In this document: positions 18,622-27,281 of the stretch, piece by piece
Layout of the letters: every line of letters begins with the position of its first letter
How positions within the stretch are numbered: the first letter of the stretch is position 1
DNA from: Pseudomonadales bacterium
Lineage (GTDB): Bacteria > Pseudomonadota > Gammaproteobacteria > Pseudomonadales > Azotimanducaceae
Assembly (NCBI GenBank): GCA_012103505.1
Contig: WLWP01000001.1
Location: 1,612,001 to 1,676,000, forward strand
DNA: 64,000 bases
Direction of reading: 5' to 3'
Position numbers and translations under genes: made by a program
Notes under the pieces: generated by a model
Database searches by the model: none
What the model was told of the DNA's origin: nothing
Seen by the model: the letters and a program-made list of their open reading frames with translations, nothing else

Positions 18622-20010
18622 ATGGCCGAGATACCTGACAGCAAATTCAACAGCAAGACCGAACTTAAGACAGTCCTCAATCTCGGCTGGCCAATTGTTC
18701 TAACGCAATTGTTCATCATGTTAACCGGCACCATTGACGCTGCAATGGCCGGTCACTACAGCTCCACAGATTTAGCCGGTGTCTCTCTCGGCGGCATGAT
18801 TATGTGGCCGATCTTCATGTTGATGACCGGGCTCACAATGGCCATCACTCCGATCATTGCACAGCTGCGCGGCGGGCGGAAAGAACAAGACATCGGCCAC
18901 CAGATTCGGCAAGGGCTTTGGGTTTGTTGTGGTACCGCGACCGTTTTAGTCCTTTGCATGTCTTTTGGCGGCAACCTGTACGCTTGGTTCGACGTGGATC
19001 CTGACGCAACTCGAATTGCTAAGGAATATCTAGCGGCAGCTGCGTGGGGCGCGCCGCCCATCGTCTTTTACGTCGCCCTTCGACATACCTTCGAAGGGTT
19101 GGGGCATCCACGCCCGCCCATGTGGATCGCGGGCGGCATGATTCCAATCAACGCACTGCTTAATTACGGTTTTATCTACGGCAAATTCGGGCTCCCTGAA
19201 CTTGGCGGTGTTGGCTGCGGCTACGCCACGGCAATTGTGTTCTGGCTCGAACTCATCGTGATGCTGTTCGTTTGCCGCCAGCCGTTCTTCGCTCAGTTTA
19301 AGGTTTTTGCAAAATTCGAACCGCCGGATTTCAGTGCGATCAAGAGCATGCTGATCATAGGTACGCCCATTGGCTTAACGATCTTCCTGGAAATGGCAGT
19401 ATTTTCTGTAATCGGCATCCTTATTGCTCGCATAGGGGTCGTCGAGGTTGCGGCCAATTCCATCGCGGGGAATCTAAATTGGGCAACCTATGTGATTCCT
19501 GCAGCACTTGGCAACGCGGCCAGTATTCGTGTGGGCTTTCATGTTGGCGCTAGAGACTATGACGCAGCACGGGCGACATCCGCCGCGGTCTACAAGTTTT
19601 CCATCATCTACGCGCTGATAGCATCAGCTGTCTTGGTATTAAGTCGCTACTACCTCATCTCGATCTTCACGACCGATCCGATGGTTATCGAAATCACGGC
19701 CACTCTCGTTTTATTTATCGCCGTATACCAATTAGTTGATGACAGCAACGCAGTGACTGTCGGCGCCTTGCGCGGCTACAAAGATACTCGTGTTCCAATG
19801 TACTTTGGCCTCGTAAGCCTTTGGTTTATTGCGGTCCCGCTCGGCTACACCCTTTCCAACGGCATTATTTTTCCTGGGCTTTCTCCAGGGGTCTACGGTT
19901 ATTGGGCCACGTTGACTATCGGCTTGAGTATCTTGGCTGTCGCCATGGGTTTGCGTCTATGGCATATCAGCGGTGATCACAAGAAAATCCTCGCCTTCGC
20001 AGAAACCTAA
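18622..20010 (+). CDS. MATE family efflux transporter
   Basis: A 462-residue, 12-helix multidrug and toxin extrusion transporter, probably Na+ or H+ coupled. The N-terminus LGWPIVLTQLFIMLTGTIDAAMAGHYSSTDLAGVSLG (residues about 17-53) is the canonical NorM-like first helix pair. The second-half repeat is seen in GTPIGLTIFLEMAVFSVIGILIARIGVVEVAANSIAGN. Length is normal. The start ATG 18622 immediately precedes this domain. It stands alone on the + strand between ZapG and the broken GNAT gene, whose 3' end it overlaps by 4 bp. Confidence 0.92.
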   Translation: MAEIPDSKFNSKTELKTVLNLGWPIVLTQLFIMLTGTIDAAMAGHYSSTDLAGVSLGGMIMWPIFMLMTGLTMAITPIIAQLRGGRKEQDIGHQIRQGLWVCCGTATVLVLCMSFGGNLYAWFDVDPDATRIAKEYLAAAAWGAPPIVFYVALRHTFEGLGHPRPPMWIAGGMIPINALLNYGFIYGKFGLPELGGVGCGYATAIVFWLELIVMLFVCRQPFFAQFKVFAKFEPPDFSAIKSMLIIGTPIGLTIFLEMAVFSVIGILIARIGVVEVAANSIAGNLNWATYVIPAALGNAASIRVGFHVGARDYDAARATSAAVYKFSIIYALIASAVLVLSRYYLISIFTTDPMVIEITATLVLFIAVYQLVDDSNAVTVGALRGYKDTRVPMYFGLVSLWFIAVPLGYTLSNGIIFPGLSPGVYGYWATLTIGLSILAVAMGLRLWHISGDHKKILAFAET

Positions 20011-20589
20011 TTCCGACCGTGGCCACGGCCAAAATCCGATTCCGTACTCAGTTCATAACCCATACAAACTCGCGGCCAACGATCGAGCCCGAGCGCCGCT
20101 TCCTGACGACGGATCCTCAATAGGTCATCTGAAAGAAATTCTTCGGATATTCGTTGAAAACCAAGACGTTCGTAATAAGGCATGTTCCACGGCACATCGC
20201 GAAATGTCGTGAGGGTGACGCAGCTGAGCCCTGAGCCCACAGTCCTTAGCCCAAACAAGCACAGTATCTATCAGTCCCTTTCCGAGCTTTTGTCCTGCGT
20301 GCGCCGGTGCAACACTTACCTGCTCAATATGTACCGCGTCTCGCATCAGATCAATCATTAGGTAGGCGACAGCGTGATCGTCAGGACCCACAGTTACCCA
20401 CAAGTGGCCCTTCTCACATCGAGCCTCAATTTCAGCCCGCATCGGTGGTTCGTCATTCGCGATTGCTGCCATGTCGATCTCGACGAATGCCTTACCTGCC
20501 GCTAACTCAACTGCTGCAATACGCTCGTAGTCATCAGGCCGACCCAGTCTGATGGTGTACTCCTCTTTATGAGCCACAAAGTCACTCAT
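20007..20589 (-). pseudogene. GNAT family N-acetyltransferase, frameshifted
   Basis: GCN5-related acetyltransferase split over two frames. The first frame runs from ATG 20589 and gives the acetyl-CoA-binding core HIEQVSVAPAHAGQKLGKGLIDTVLVWAKDCGLRA, then goes out of frame and stops at 20125. The second frame gives VTLTTFRDVPWNMPYYERLGF, the expected beta5-alpha4 end of the GNAT fold, down to the stop at 20007. The change of frame falls between about 20215 and 20240, next to a GGCTCA duplication. A one-base insertion or two-base deletion restores about 193 residues. It may be a real lesion or a sequence error. The acetyl acceptor is unknown. Confidence 0.85.
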
Positions 20590-20600
20590 CTTCTACTACT

Positions 20601-20636
20601 CAATCTGGAGGTCAATCTGGAGGTCAATCTGGAAGG
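20601..20636. repeat. three 12-bp tandem copies across a gene end
   Basis: CAATCTGGAGGT occurs at 20601 and 20613, followed by a near copy CAATCTGGAAGG at 20625. The array covers the stop codon (20624-20626) of the leftward PNPOx-family gene and the gap after it, so each unit repeats the CCAGATTGA stop context. Confidence 0.9.
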
Positions 20637-21124
20637 ACAATTCGGATGGCAAAGAGGCTCGTCGCATGAATGTACGCATAGGGCTGTTTGCCCCACATAC
20701 CCCAATTGTCATAGTCAGGGTAAATCTCCCGGCAGTACTCGCGTAAGTCCCCATACTCGCCGGTTGAGACATCAATCTCTTGAGCCTTGCCATGCACAAT
20801 GATCGAGAGCTCCTCTCCACGAGTGTGAGCGGCACTGACTTGAGGGTTGTTTCGTATGTGTCGAAACCGCAAAGAGTTATTGCCTGACCCAAACCAAAAT
20901 TTACCGTGTAGAAACAACCCATCGACGGGAGCCACTATCGGGTTCCCTTGGCCGCCAACGGTCGCAAGGTCCATCACGCAAACTTTAACCAGGGTTTCAC
21001 TAAGATCTTGCGCGGACATGCGCCAACTCGGTGTATGAATCGAGAGGAGATGCGAACCTGCACGGGCATAGGATCGATCAAGCAACGCTTGCAGATCGTC
21101 AAGTTCTTTCGAGGTCTCGTACAC
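20624..21124 (-). CDS. pyridoxamine 5'-phosphate oxidase-like FMN-binding protein
   Basis: A 166-residue split-barrel flavin protein. The N-terminal strand VKVCVMDLATVGGQGNPIVAPVDGLFLHGKFWFGSGNNSLRFRHIRNNPQVSAAHT (about residues 46-101) has the family's pattern of two strands followed by an FMN-phosphate-contacting SLRFRHI. It is a stand-alone oxidoreductase or heme/flavin-utilisation type rather than PdxH, since it lacks the PdxH C-terminus. It ends 34 bp before the GNAT gene, same strand, and lies downstream of the DszC-like flavoprotein, so it may belong to the same transcript. Confidence 0.8.
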   Translation of the reverse strand: MYETSKELDDLQALLDRSYARAGSHLLSIHTPSWRMSAQDLSETLVKVCVMDLATVGGQGNPIVAPVDGLFLHGKFWFGSGNNSLRFRHIRNNPQVSAAHTRGEELSIIVHGKAQEIDVSTGEYGDLREYCREIYPDYDNWGMWGKQPYAYIHATSLFAIRIVLPD

Positions 21125-21152
21125 GACTAGGCTCTACGGAGTGAATTCAAAG

Positions 21153-22334
21153 TTACCGCTTCAAACCTGCCAACATCATCTCTTGCGCTGGCAACCCTAG
21201 AAGAATGCGTCCGGCATCTTCGATGTGCTGAGGTGCGACGGTCGTATGCTGACCAACGACCTTGATGTCCCGAACGATCCGCTCAAGTGGGTGCGCTTTT
21301 TCATTCGCCGTCGTACCTGCAGCTTCTGCCACCAGACCAACGGCCTGGATACACCCTCGAACACTATCGGAACAGGCGATCTGAAATAGCGCGCGTTCCT
21401 TACTCGTAATATGACCGCGCGCCTGGACACGTTCCCACATCTCTTCCAGAAGTTCAGTAACAAGCGCACGTCCGCTACGGAAACGCGCTTCCGCTTCTGC
21501 TATTGCACGCTGTGCAAACGCTCTTTCGCGTAGACTAGCGCGACTGAATCGAGGATGTTTGCCTTCAGCCAGCTCGACAAAGGCATCCATTCCAGCCCTC
21601 GCCAGCCCCCAAGCAACACCGACTTTGTTATACGCGAGCCTCGCACCAAGAGGAAAATTCAAAAGTGGAGACTCATGCTTCACTCCACCGATTGGGGCAA
21701 TCAAACGATCCTCAGGCACAAAAATGTCGCTCACTTTGACGTCATGCGAACCGGATCCGCACAGACCACCGGTATACCAGGTATCCAGAATTTCGAAGTC
21801 ACCGAGTTCGATAATCGCATAACGGTTACCTTGGTCTTCATCCATCGCTCCATCATTCCAAACGCGCACAGTCGCCCCAAACAAGCTCGCGTTGTGAACA
21901 CCACTAGCAAATTGCCAGACGCCATTGATTCGGTAGCCGCCATCCTCACGATCAGCTCTGCCAATAGCGGCTGTGGAACTTGCCAGTACCACTGAGGGGT
22001 CCTCTATGAGATGACTTGATGGACCAAACGCTGGGGCAATCAAGCCAAACGATTCGATCCCAATCATTAAGTTCCAAGCTGCTGCCCCGTCCCCTTCAGC
22101 AACCGCTGCGATCGTGCGCACCTGAGTCAGAGGACTGTGCGCAGATCCGTAGGCGTCTTCGGGGGCAGCGATTCGGTACAAGCCATGTTTGCAAAACGCC
22201 TGGGCTACTTCGGGCGCTAGGTGGCGTTGTGCTTCGCCAACATCCGCGTATTTGCGAACAAGTGGTTGAAGTGACTCAGCCACTTGGACCGGGTCTTGAG
22301 ATTTGGTTTCAGCTGCTGTGGTTGATCCTGCCAT
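21153..22334 (-). CDS. acyl-CoA dehydrogenase-fold flavin monooxygenase (DszC/HsaA-like)
   Basis: A 393-residue protein with the acyl-CoA dehydrogenase fold. Its N-terminus (LAPEVAQAFCKHGLYRIAAPEDAYG, then DGAAAWNLMIG) and the block GVWQFASGVHNASLFGATVRVW resemble the flavin-dependent monooxygenase subgroup (DszC, HsaA, HpaH-like) more than beta-oxidation dehydrogenases. This group uses reduced flavin supplied by a partner reductase; the adjacent PNPOx-like flavin protein could be related. The C-terminal half is helical with the conserved VGQHTTVAPQHIEDAGR. The substrate is unknown. Confidence 0.77.
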   Translation of the reverse strand: MAGSTTAAETKSQDPVQVAESLQPLVRKYADVGEAQRHLAPEVAQAFCKHGLYRIAAPEDAYGSAHSPLTQVRTIAAVAEGDGAAAWNLMIGIESFGLIAPAFGPSSHLIEDPSVVLASSTAAIGRADREDGGYRINGVWQFASGVHNASLFGATVRVWNDGAMDEDQGNRYAIIELGDFEILDTWYTGGLCGSGSHDVKVSDIFVPEDRLIAPIGGVKHESPLLNFPLGARLAYNKVGVAWGLARAGMDAFVELAEGKHPRFSRASLRERAFAQRAIAEAEARFRSGRALVTELLEEMWERVQARGHITSKERALFQIACSDSVRGCIQAVGLVAEAAGTTANEKAHPLERIVRDIKVVGQHTTVAPQHIEDAGRILLGLPAQEMMLAGLKR

Positions 22335-22439
22335 TCGCCCCCCTTTTGACCTCCGAGACTAACACTTTTTTGGTCTTTTTTTGGCCTTGGACAGGGACAT
22401 GGACGTGTACGCCTAAGCCGTTGGGAGTACACTGTCTGC

Positions 22440-23411
22440 ATGAGTTCTACCTACAGTATTCCAATTGAAGGTGTTCGGATTGGGCACGCAATAGATGCTG
22501 AAGTCGTGACTGGAACTTCCACTTGCCTTTTCGATGAACCAGCAACCACCGCCATACACATCGCAGGTGGTGCGCCAGGAACACGAGACACAGAATTACT
22601 CTCTCCCGAGTTTACAGTAGGCGCAGCAGACGCCATCGTCCTGTCTGGTGGCTCAGCCTTTGGCTTGGACGCAGCTGGTGGTGCCCAAGCTTGGCTGAAA
22701 GAACAAAATCGGGGTATAGAGCTCGAGCCGGTACGAATTCCAATTGTGCCGTGCGCTATCTTGTTTGATATGCGTAATGACGGAAACAAGAATTGGGGGC
22801 GGTTTTCGCCTTCCCAAAATCTCGGTTACCAGGCGACCGAAACATCATCGACCGAAGTTAGGCTTGGTAAACAAGGCGCTGCATACGGGGCATCAACCGC
22901 GTCAACACCTGGTGGCTTTGGTGCAGCACATATTAAAATAGATGATATATCCGTGATGGCATTTGCAGCAGTAAACGCTGTTGGTTCGCCACTGATCGCC
23001 GATACCAAGCATTTCTGGGCAGCGCCCTTCGAGCGTAACAACGAATATGGCGGACGCGGTTTTCCAAACCCGTGGCCTGCGGACGCCGACACACCGAGGA
23101 CTAAGGCGGGACAGCGCGTAGCTGGAGCGAACACAACTCTCGCAATCGTCGTTACAGATGCCGTGTTAACCCCGTCTCAAGCCAAGCGTATCGCGATGGC
23201 GAGCCACGACGGTTTTGCTCGTGCTCTCTATCCGGTGCACACATCGGCAGATGGCGATCTCACCTTTGTTGCAAGTACCGGAAGGAAGACAGTCACGGAT
23301 GATCAGCTGATCGACATTGGCATCCAAGCAGCGAACGTCGTATCGCGGGCCATCGCTCGTGGAGTCTATGTCTCTATGCAAGAAGAATCTAAGCAGGAAG
23401 CACCGAATTGA
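22440..23411 (+). CDS. P1 (S58) family peptidase, DmpA-like
   Basis: A 323-residue member of the DmpA/L-aminopeptidase D-esterase family, which self-cleaves into two chains. The N-terminal block GVRIGHAIDAEVVTGTSTCLFDEP and the GAADAIVLSGGSAFGLDAAGGA segment are characteristic. The self-cleavage region appears as AGANTTLAIVVTDAVLT (about residues 224-240), with the new N-terminal nucleophile expected at one of the Thr. No signal peptide is evident. It is followed after about 40 bp by an M20 hydrolase and then an SDR on the same strand, a plausible operon for hydrolysis of N-acyl or peptide-like compounds. Confidence 0.88.
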   Translation: MSSTYSIPIEGVRIGHAIDAEVVTGTSTCLFDEPATTAIHIAGGAPGTRDTELLSPEFTVGAADAIVLSGGSAFGLDAAGGAQAWLKEQNRGIELEPVRIPIVPCAILFDMRNDGNKNWGRFSPSQNLGYQATETSSTEVRLGKQGAAYGASTASTPGGFGAAHIKIDDISVMAFAAVNAVGSPLIADTKHFWAAPFERNNEYGGRGFPNPWPADADTPRTKAGQRVAGANTTLAIVVTDAVLTPSQAKRIAMASHDGFARALYPVHTSADGDLTFVASTGRKTVTDDQLIDIGIQAANVVSRAIARGVYVSMQEESKQEAPN

Positions 23412-23450
23412 AAGGAAAAAAGACGCAGAAATCCTCCACCCTATGGGATA

Positions 23451-24734
23451 TTGGACGAACAGATGCTTGATGCTCTCTACCAGCGCATTGAATCTAAACG
23501 CGATGACTTGATTACACTGACCCAAGATCTCGTGCGTATTCCAACATTAAATCCGCCGGGTGAATACTACGACGACTGCTGCCACTTCATTGGCGAACGG
23601 CTGTCGAAAAGAGGTTTTGAGGTTGAGTATTTTAGAGCGCTGGGAACACCTGGCGACTCCGACCGCTATCCACGCGTAAATATCGTCGCGCGCAAAAGCT
23701 CCGGTTCTGGACCCTGTGTGCACTTCAACTCTCACATTGACGTTGTCGCGGTCGGCTCAGGCTGGCAGGAGGATCCCTTTAAAGCCGAACTCAAGGGCGA
23801 CCGCATTTTTGGTCGCGGCACCTGTGACATGAAAGGCGGTCTAGCGGCATCTATCATCGCGGTCGAAGCTTACTTAGAAGAGTTTCCAGATCATCCGGGA
23901 GCTATCGAAATATCGGGTACCGCCGATGAAGAAACAGGTGGTTATGGCGGTGTCGCGTGGCTTGCTGAGCAGGGCATCATGGCAGTGCCGCGCATCGATC
24001 ATGTGATCATTCCCGAGCCGCTAGACAAAGATCGAGTCTGTCTGGGTCACCGCGGGGTTTGGTGGGCTGAACTTGAAACTAAAGGCCATATCGCCCACGG
24101 CAGTATGCCGTTCGACGGCGACAGTGCTATTCGTCATATGACGGCGTTGTTAGAGAAGTTTGAAACAGAGCTGTACCCTGCCCTCGCGCAAAAACGTACC
24201 GACATGCCCGTCGTGCCTGACGGTGCTAAGCAATCCACAATGAACATAAACTCGATTCACGGCGGAGAAGACGAAGGTTTTGATGGACTACCTGCACCAA
24301 TCGTCGCAGATTCATGTCGAACGATCATTGACCGACGCTTCCTGATTGAAGAGAAGCTAGAAGACGTCAAGCAAGAAATCTATTCCCTCGTCGCGGATCT
24401 TCATGAGAAACGTCCAGGCTTCGACTGCGAAGTTCGTGACCTGTTCGAAGTGATACCAACAATGGCGCCGGAAAACGCACCTGTAGTGCTCGCGGTTTCT
24501 GCTGCCATACAGGAGGTGTTAGGCAAGCCAGCAACCCACGTCGTTTCCCCTGGAACTTACGATCAAAAACACATCGACCGTATCGGCAAGCTAAACAATT
24601 GCATCGCTTACGGTCCCGGTATTCTCACAATGGCCCATCAACCCGACGAGTACGTGGAAGTCACAGACATGATTGACTCATCCAAAGTCATGGCAACTGC
24701 TCTACACCAACTTCTAAACGGTGCGAGCGCATGA
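23451..24734 (+). CDS. M20 family metallopeptidase (ArgE/DapE-like)
   Basis: A 427-residue di-zinc deacylase or peptidase. Metal ligands are visible: His95 in NSHID, the bridging Asp126 in GTCDMKGG, catalytic Glu160 and metal Glu161 in DEETGG. The dimerisation lid domain follows. The start may be TTG 23451 or, more conventionally, ATG 23463, which removes four residues. The stop overlaps the next gene's ATG (ATGA), showing translational coupling with the SDR. The substrate is probably an N-acyl amino acid or related amide, by family only. Confidence 0.88.
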   Translation: MDEQMLDALYQRIESKRDDLITLTQDLVRIPTLNPPGEYYDDCCHFIGERLSKRGFEVEYFRALGTPGDSDRYPRVNIVARKSSGSGPCVHFNSHIDVVAVGSGWQEDPFKAELKGDRIFGRGTCDMKGGLAASIIAVEAYLEEFPDHPGAIEISGTADEETGGYGGVAWLAEQGIMAVPRIDHVIIPEPLDKDRVCLGHRGVWWAELETKGHIAHGSMPFDGDSAIRHMTALLEKFETELYPALAQKRTDMPVVPDGAKQSTMNINSIHGGEDEGFDGLPAPIVADSCRTIIDRRFLIEEKLEDVKQEIYSLVADLHEKRPGFDCEVRDLFEVIPTMAPENAPVVLAVSAAIQEVLGKPATHVVSPGTYDQKHIDRIGKLNNCIAYGPGILTMAHQPDEYVEVTDMIDSSKVMATALHQLLNGASA

Positions 24735-25477
24735 CGCTGGAAGGTAAAGTCGCACTCGTCACGGGTGCAGGTTCAGGCTTTGGCAGAGGGATCGCCCAAA
24801 CATTTGCAGAAAAAGGCGCGCAAGTCAGCGTTCTGGATCTCAATGCCAGCGCGGCGCAAGAGACAGCAGCAATTATCGGCGACAATGCCATGGCGGTGTG
24901 CGCTGATATTACCGACCGCGCAGCTATCGCCGGAGCTGTGGCAGCTACTATCGAATGGGCGGGACAACTTAACTGTGTTGTTAACAACGCTGGGCTAGGG
25001 CTTCGACCGACGCCTCTCGAAGAAACCACAGAGACTGATTTTGACCGTCTTCTCGCGGTCAACATGAAGTCCATATTTCTCATGAGCCAAGTCATAACGC
25101 CAATCTTTAAGGAGCAAGGTGGCGGCGTAGTACTCAACATGGCATCGACTGCCGGAGTTAGTCCGAGACCGAATTTGACTTGGTACAATGCTTCAAAGGG
25201 CTGGGTCATAACAGCAACTCGTTCGATGGCTGTGGAATTAGCAGCACACAACATACGAGTCAACGCCTTGAATCCTGTCGCGGGGGACACGCCAATGCTC
25301 GCCACGTTCTTGGGTGACGATACGCCCGAAAACCGGCAAAAATTTATTGATACGATCCCGTTAGGGCGCTTATCTACGCCTCAAGATCTCGGTCAGGCAG
25401 CAGCATTTCTTTGTTCGGACGAGGCAAGTCTAATAACCGGCGTCGCCCTTGAAGTAGACGGTGGGCGCTGTATCTAG
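24731..25477 (+). CDS. SDR family oxidoreductase (FabG-like)
   Basis: A 248-residue classical short-chain dehydrogenase. The cofactor motif TGAGSGFG is at residues 11-18, NNAG at about 85-88, catalytic Ser139, Tyr152 and Lys156 (YNASK), and the C-terminal LITGVALEVDGG typical of FabG-like enzymes. An Asp in LDLN (about 36) suggests NAD(H) preference. It is coupled by a 4-bp overlap to the M20 peptidase. The 3' end converges on the Ser/Thr kinase gene, leaving 12 bp. Confidence 0.92.
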   Translation: MTLEGKVALVTGAGSGFGRGIAQTFAEKGAQVSVLDLNASAAQETAAIIGDNAMAVCADITDRAAIAGAVAATIEWAGQLNCVVNNAGLGLRPTPLEETTETDFDRLLAVNMKSIFLMSQVITPIFKEQGGGVVLNMASTAGVSPRPNLTWYNASKGWVITATRSMAVELAAHNIRVNALNPVAGDTPMLATFLGDDTPENRQKFIDTIPLGRLSTPQDLGQAAAFLCSDEASLITGVALEVDGGRCI

Positions 25478-25489
25478 GTTTGTCCTCAA

Positions 25490-26449
25490 TCAACGGAGGT
25501 CAATTCGCCAATCCTCTTGCAGGAGACGCACAACTTCCGAAATTGAATCGACTCGATCTGTCGGGGATTTTGCCAGGCAGCGCATCGCTAACTGATCGAG
25601 CAAGTTCGGTACACGCATGTTGCTCGCCTGTGCTGGTTGCACAGGTGTACTCTCCAACACCTGTGCAATGACTTCATGCACCTTCTCCCCAACGAAGGGC
25701 GTCTTGCCTGTTAACACTTCGTACAACACGGCACCCAGGCTATAGATGTCCGTTTGGTAGGAAATATCAGGATCTTTTCGAACCTGCTCCGGTGACATGT
25801 AGCACACGGTGCCTTGTAATTGCGCATGCCCAGTCATGGAAATGTCTGAACCTGCGATCGAACCTACTTCCTGCTCGGTTGCGACAGCGCTGCCATCCTC
25901 ACGCCAAACTTTGGCAAGCCCCCAATCCAGTAGGACAACTTCGCCATAGGGTCCTACTAGGATGTTGTCTGGTTTGATGTCCCGATGAGCGACACCGTGT
26001 GAGTGCGCGTACTCCAGGGCAAAACCAATCTGGATAATGACGTCGATCAGCTGCGTCAGGTCATAACGATCGCGATAGTTTAAGACTTCGCGCAAGGTGT
26101 ATCCGTGCACCAATTTCATCGTGAAATAGTAGTTTCCACGCTTATCCCGACCAAGTTCATAGGTTGGCACAGTATTCGGGTGTTGTAGCATCGCCGAGAC
26201 GCGAGCCTCCCGCAGTAGGCGTTTTTGCTCTACAGGATCATCCGCAAATTCTGGACGGAGGGTCTTGTAGGCAACCACTCGCGAAAGGTGCATATCCTTG
26301 CAGGACTTTATCAGCGATTTGCCACCTTTCGCGATCGTTTGGAAGAACGCATAGCGGGTGTTCTGATCAATCTTGACTGGAAGATCTTTATCAGTCTCTT
26401 CCAGATAGATGTCGCTGTAACCTTTGGGCGGTTCCGGGAACTCGAGCAT
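25490..26449 (-). CDS. serine/threonine protein kinase
   Basis: A 319-residue soluble Hanks-type kinase domain without transmembrane or sensory extension. The ATP lysine is Lys62 (VVAYKTL), the helix-C glutamate Glu81, the catalytic loop HRDIKPDN at 155-162, the metal motif DWG (175-177) in place of DFG, and the substrate-region CYMSPEQ (about 211-217). The glycine loop is atypical (IAKGGKSLIKS, about 39-49). Catalytic residues are intact so it should be active. No phosphatase or FHA partner is seen in this window. It follows the BtuD-type ATPase gene by 73 bp on the same strand. Confidence 0.87.
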   Translation of the reverse strand: MLEFPEPPKGYSDIYLEETDKDLPVKIDQNTRYAFFQTIAKGGKSLIKSCKDMHLSRVVAYKTLRPEFADDPVEQKRLLREARVSAMLQHPNTVPTYELGRDKRGNYYFTMKLVHGYTLREVLNYRDRYDLTQLIDVIIQIGFALEYAHSHGVAHRDIKPDNILVGPYGEVVLLDWGLAKVWREDGSAVATEQEVGSIAGSDISMTGHAQLQGTVCYMSPEQVRKDPDISYQTDIYSLGAVLYEVLTGKTPFVGEKVHEVIAQVLESTPVQPAQASNMRVPNLLDQLAMRCLAKSPTDRVDSISEVVRLLQEDWRIDLR

Positions 26450-26522
26450 TGTTATCCCTAAACTTGAGCGACTGGTGGAAACCCAATGCTGGCAGGAAAG
26501 TTCTTACAGATCCAACCCTTTG

Positions 26523-27281
26523 CTAGAGACGTTTGCTCGGAACCAATATCGGCGGCGTGCCTTCGATGTCGCCTACAGCTTCAATCTGGAATACAGCGGC
26601 TAGACGATCTTTGGTTAGAACCTCTGCCGGAGAGCCTTCCGCCTGTAGAGAACCTTCCGCCATCAACAACAGTCGATCGCAATATCGTGCCGCCAAGGAT
26701 AGGTCATGTAGGACAAGAAGAAGACCTTTGCCGGAGTTCGCCTGATCTCGGAAAAGCTCCATAAACTGGAGCTGGTGAAAAGGATCTAACCCCGCGATCG
26801 GCTCATCCGCAAAAAGGTAATCCGCATCTACCGCAAAACTACGGGCTATAAGTACACGAGCGCGTTCCCCTCCAGAAAGTTCGAACATCGTCCGCTCGCG
26901 TAAATGGGAGATCTCCGCTTCGTCAAAGATTTTGTCTAGCACCTGCCGTCGTTCGCCTGCCGTCTCGCGCTCGTGCGGAAGACGACCCAAAGCAACGACT
27001 GACTCCACTGACAAAGGCCAGTGGACCACAGGATCTTGAGCCAAATACGCTACTTTGCGTGCGCGCTCCGATAAGTCCAAAGACGTCCACGAATGGTCAT
27101 CTATCGATACAGCACCGGATCTAGCTGGCAGCAACCCGATCGCACCACGAAGAAGTGAGGATTTGCCTGCACCGTTCGGACCAATCAAGCCAACAACCTC
27201 ACCACGCTGCAAAGCCAGACTTACGTCGCTCACTACAACGTCTTCATTCAGAGCAATGGATACGCCAGCAGCAACAAACAC
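26523..27281 (-). CDS. BtuD/FecE-type ABC transporter ATP-binding protein
   Basis: A 252-residue ABC ATPase of the cobalamin/siderophore/haem importer class. Walker A GPNGAGKS is at residues 34-41, the signature LSGGERARVLIAR at about 138-150, and Walker B YLFADEPIAGLD follows. The start ATG overlaps the last base of the permease stop codon, so the genes are coupled. It is the last of a substrate-binding protein, permease, ATPase trio. Given a riboswitch-controlled BtuB receptor elsewhere in the window, cobalamin is a good candidate substrate, but the family alone does not settle it. Confidence 0.87.
   Translation of the reverse strand: MFVAAGVSIALNEDVVVSDVSLALQRGEVVGLIGPNGAGKSSLLRGAIGLLPARSGAVSIDDHSWTSLDLSERARKVAYLAQDPVVHWPLSVESVVALGRLPHERETAGERRQVLDKIFDEAEISHLRERTMFELSGGERARVLIARSFAVDADYLFADEPIAGLDPFHQLQFMELFRDQANSGKGLLLVLHDLSLAARYCDRLLLMAEGSLQAEGSPAEVLTKDRLAAVFQIEAVGDIEGTPPILVPSKRL

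Noticed and set aside
26620..26665. AEGSLQAEGSPAE in the BtuD-type ATPase, resembling the hexapeptide repeat of the ZapG-like gene
   Set aside because: The general pattern G-x-x-x-A-x-G-x-P-x-E-V-L is normal for this region in BtuD/FecE ATPases, and nucleotide identity to the repeat is only partial, so convergence is more likely than a mobile repeat.
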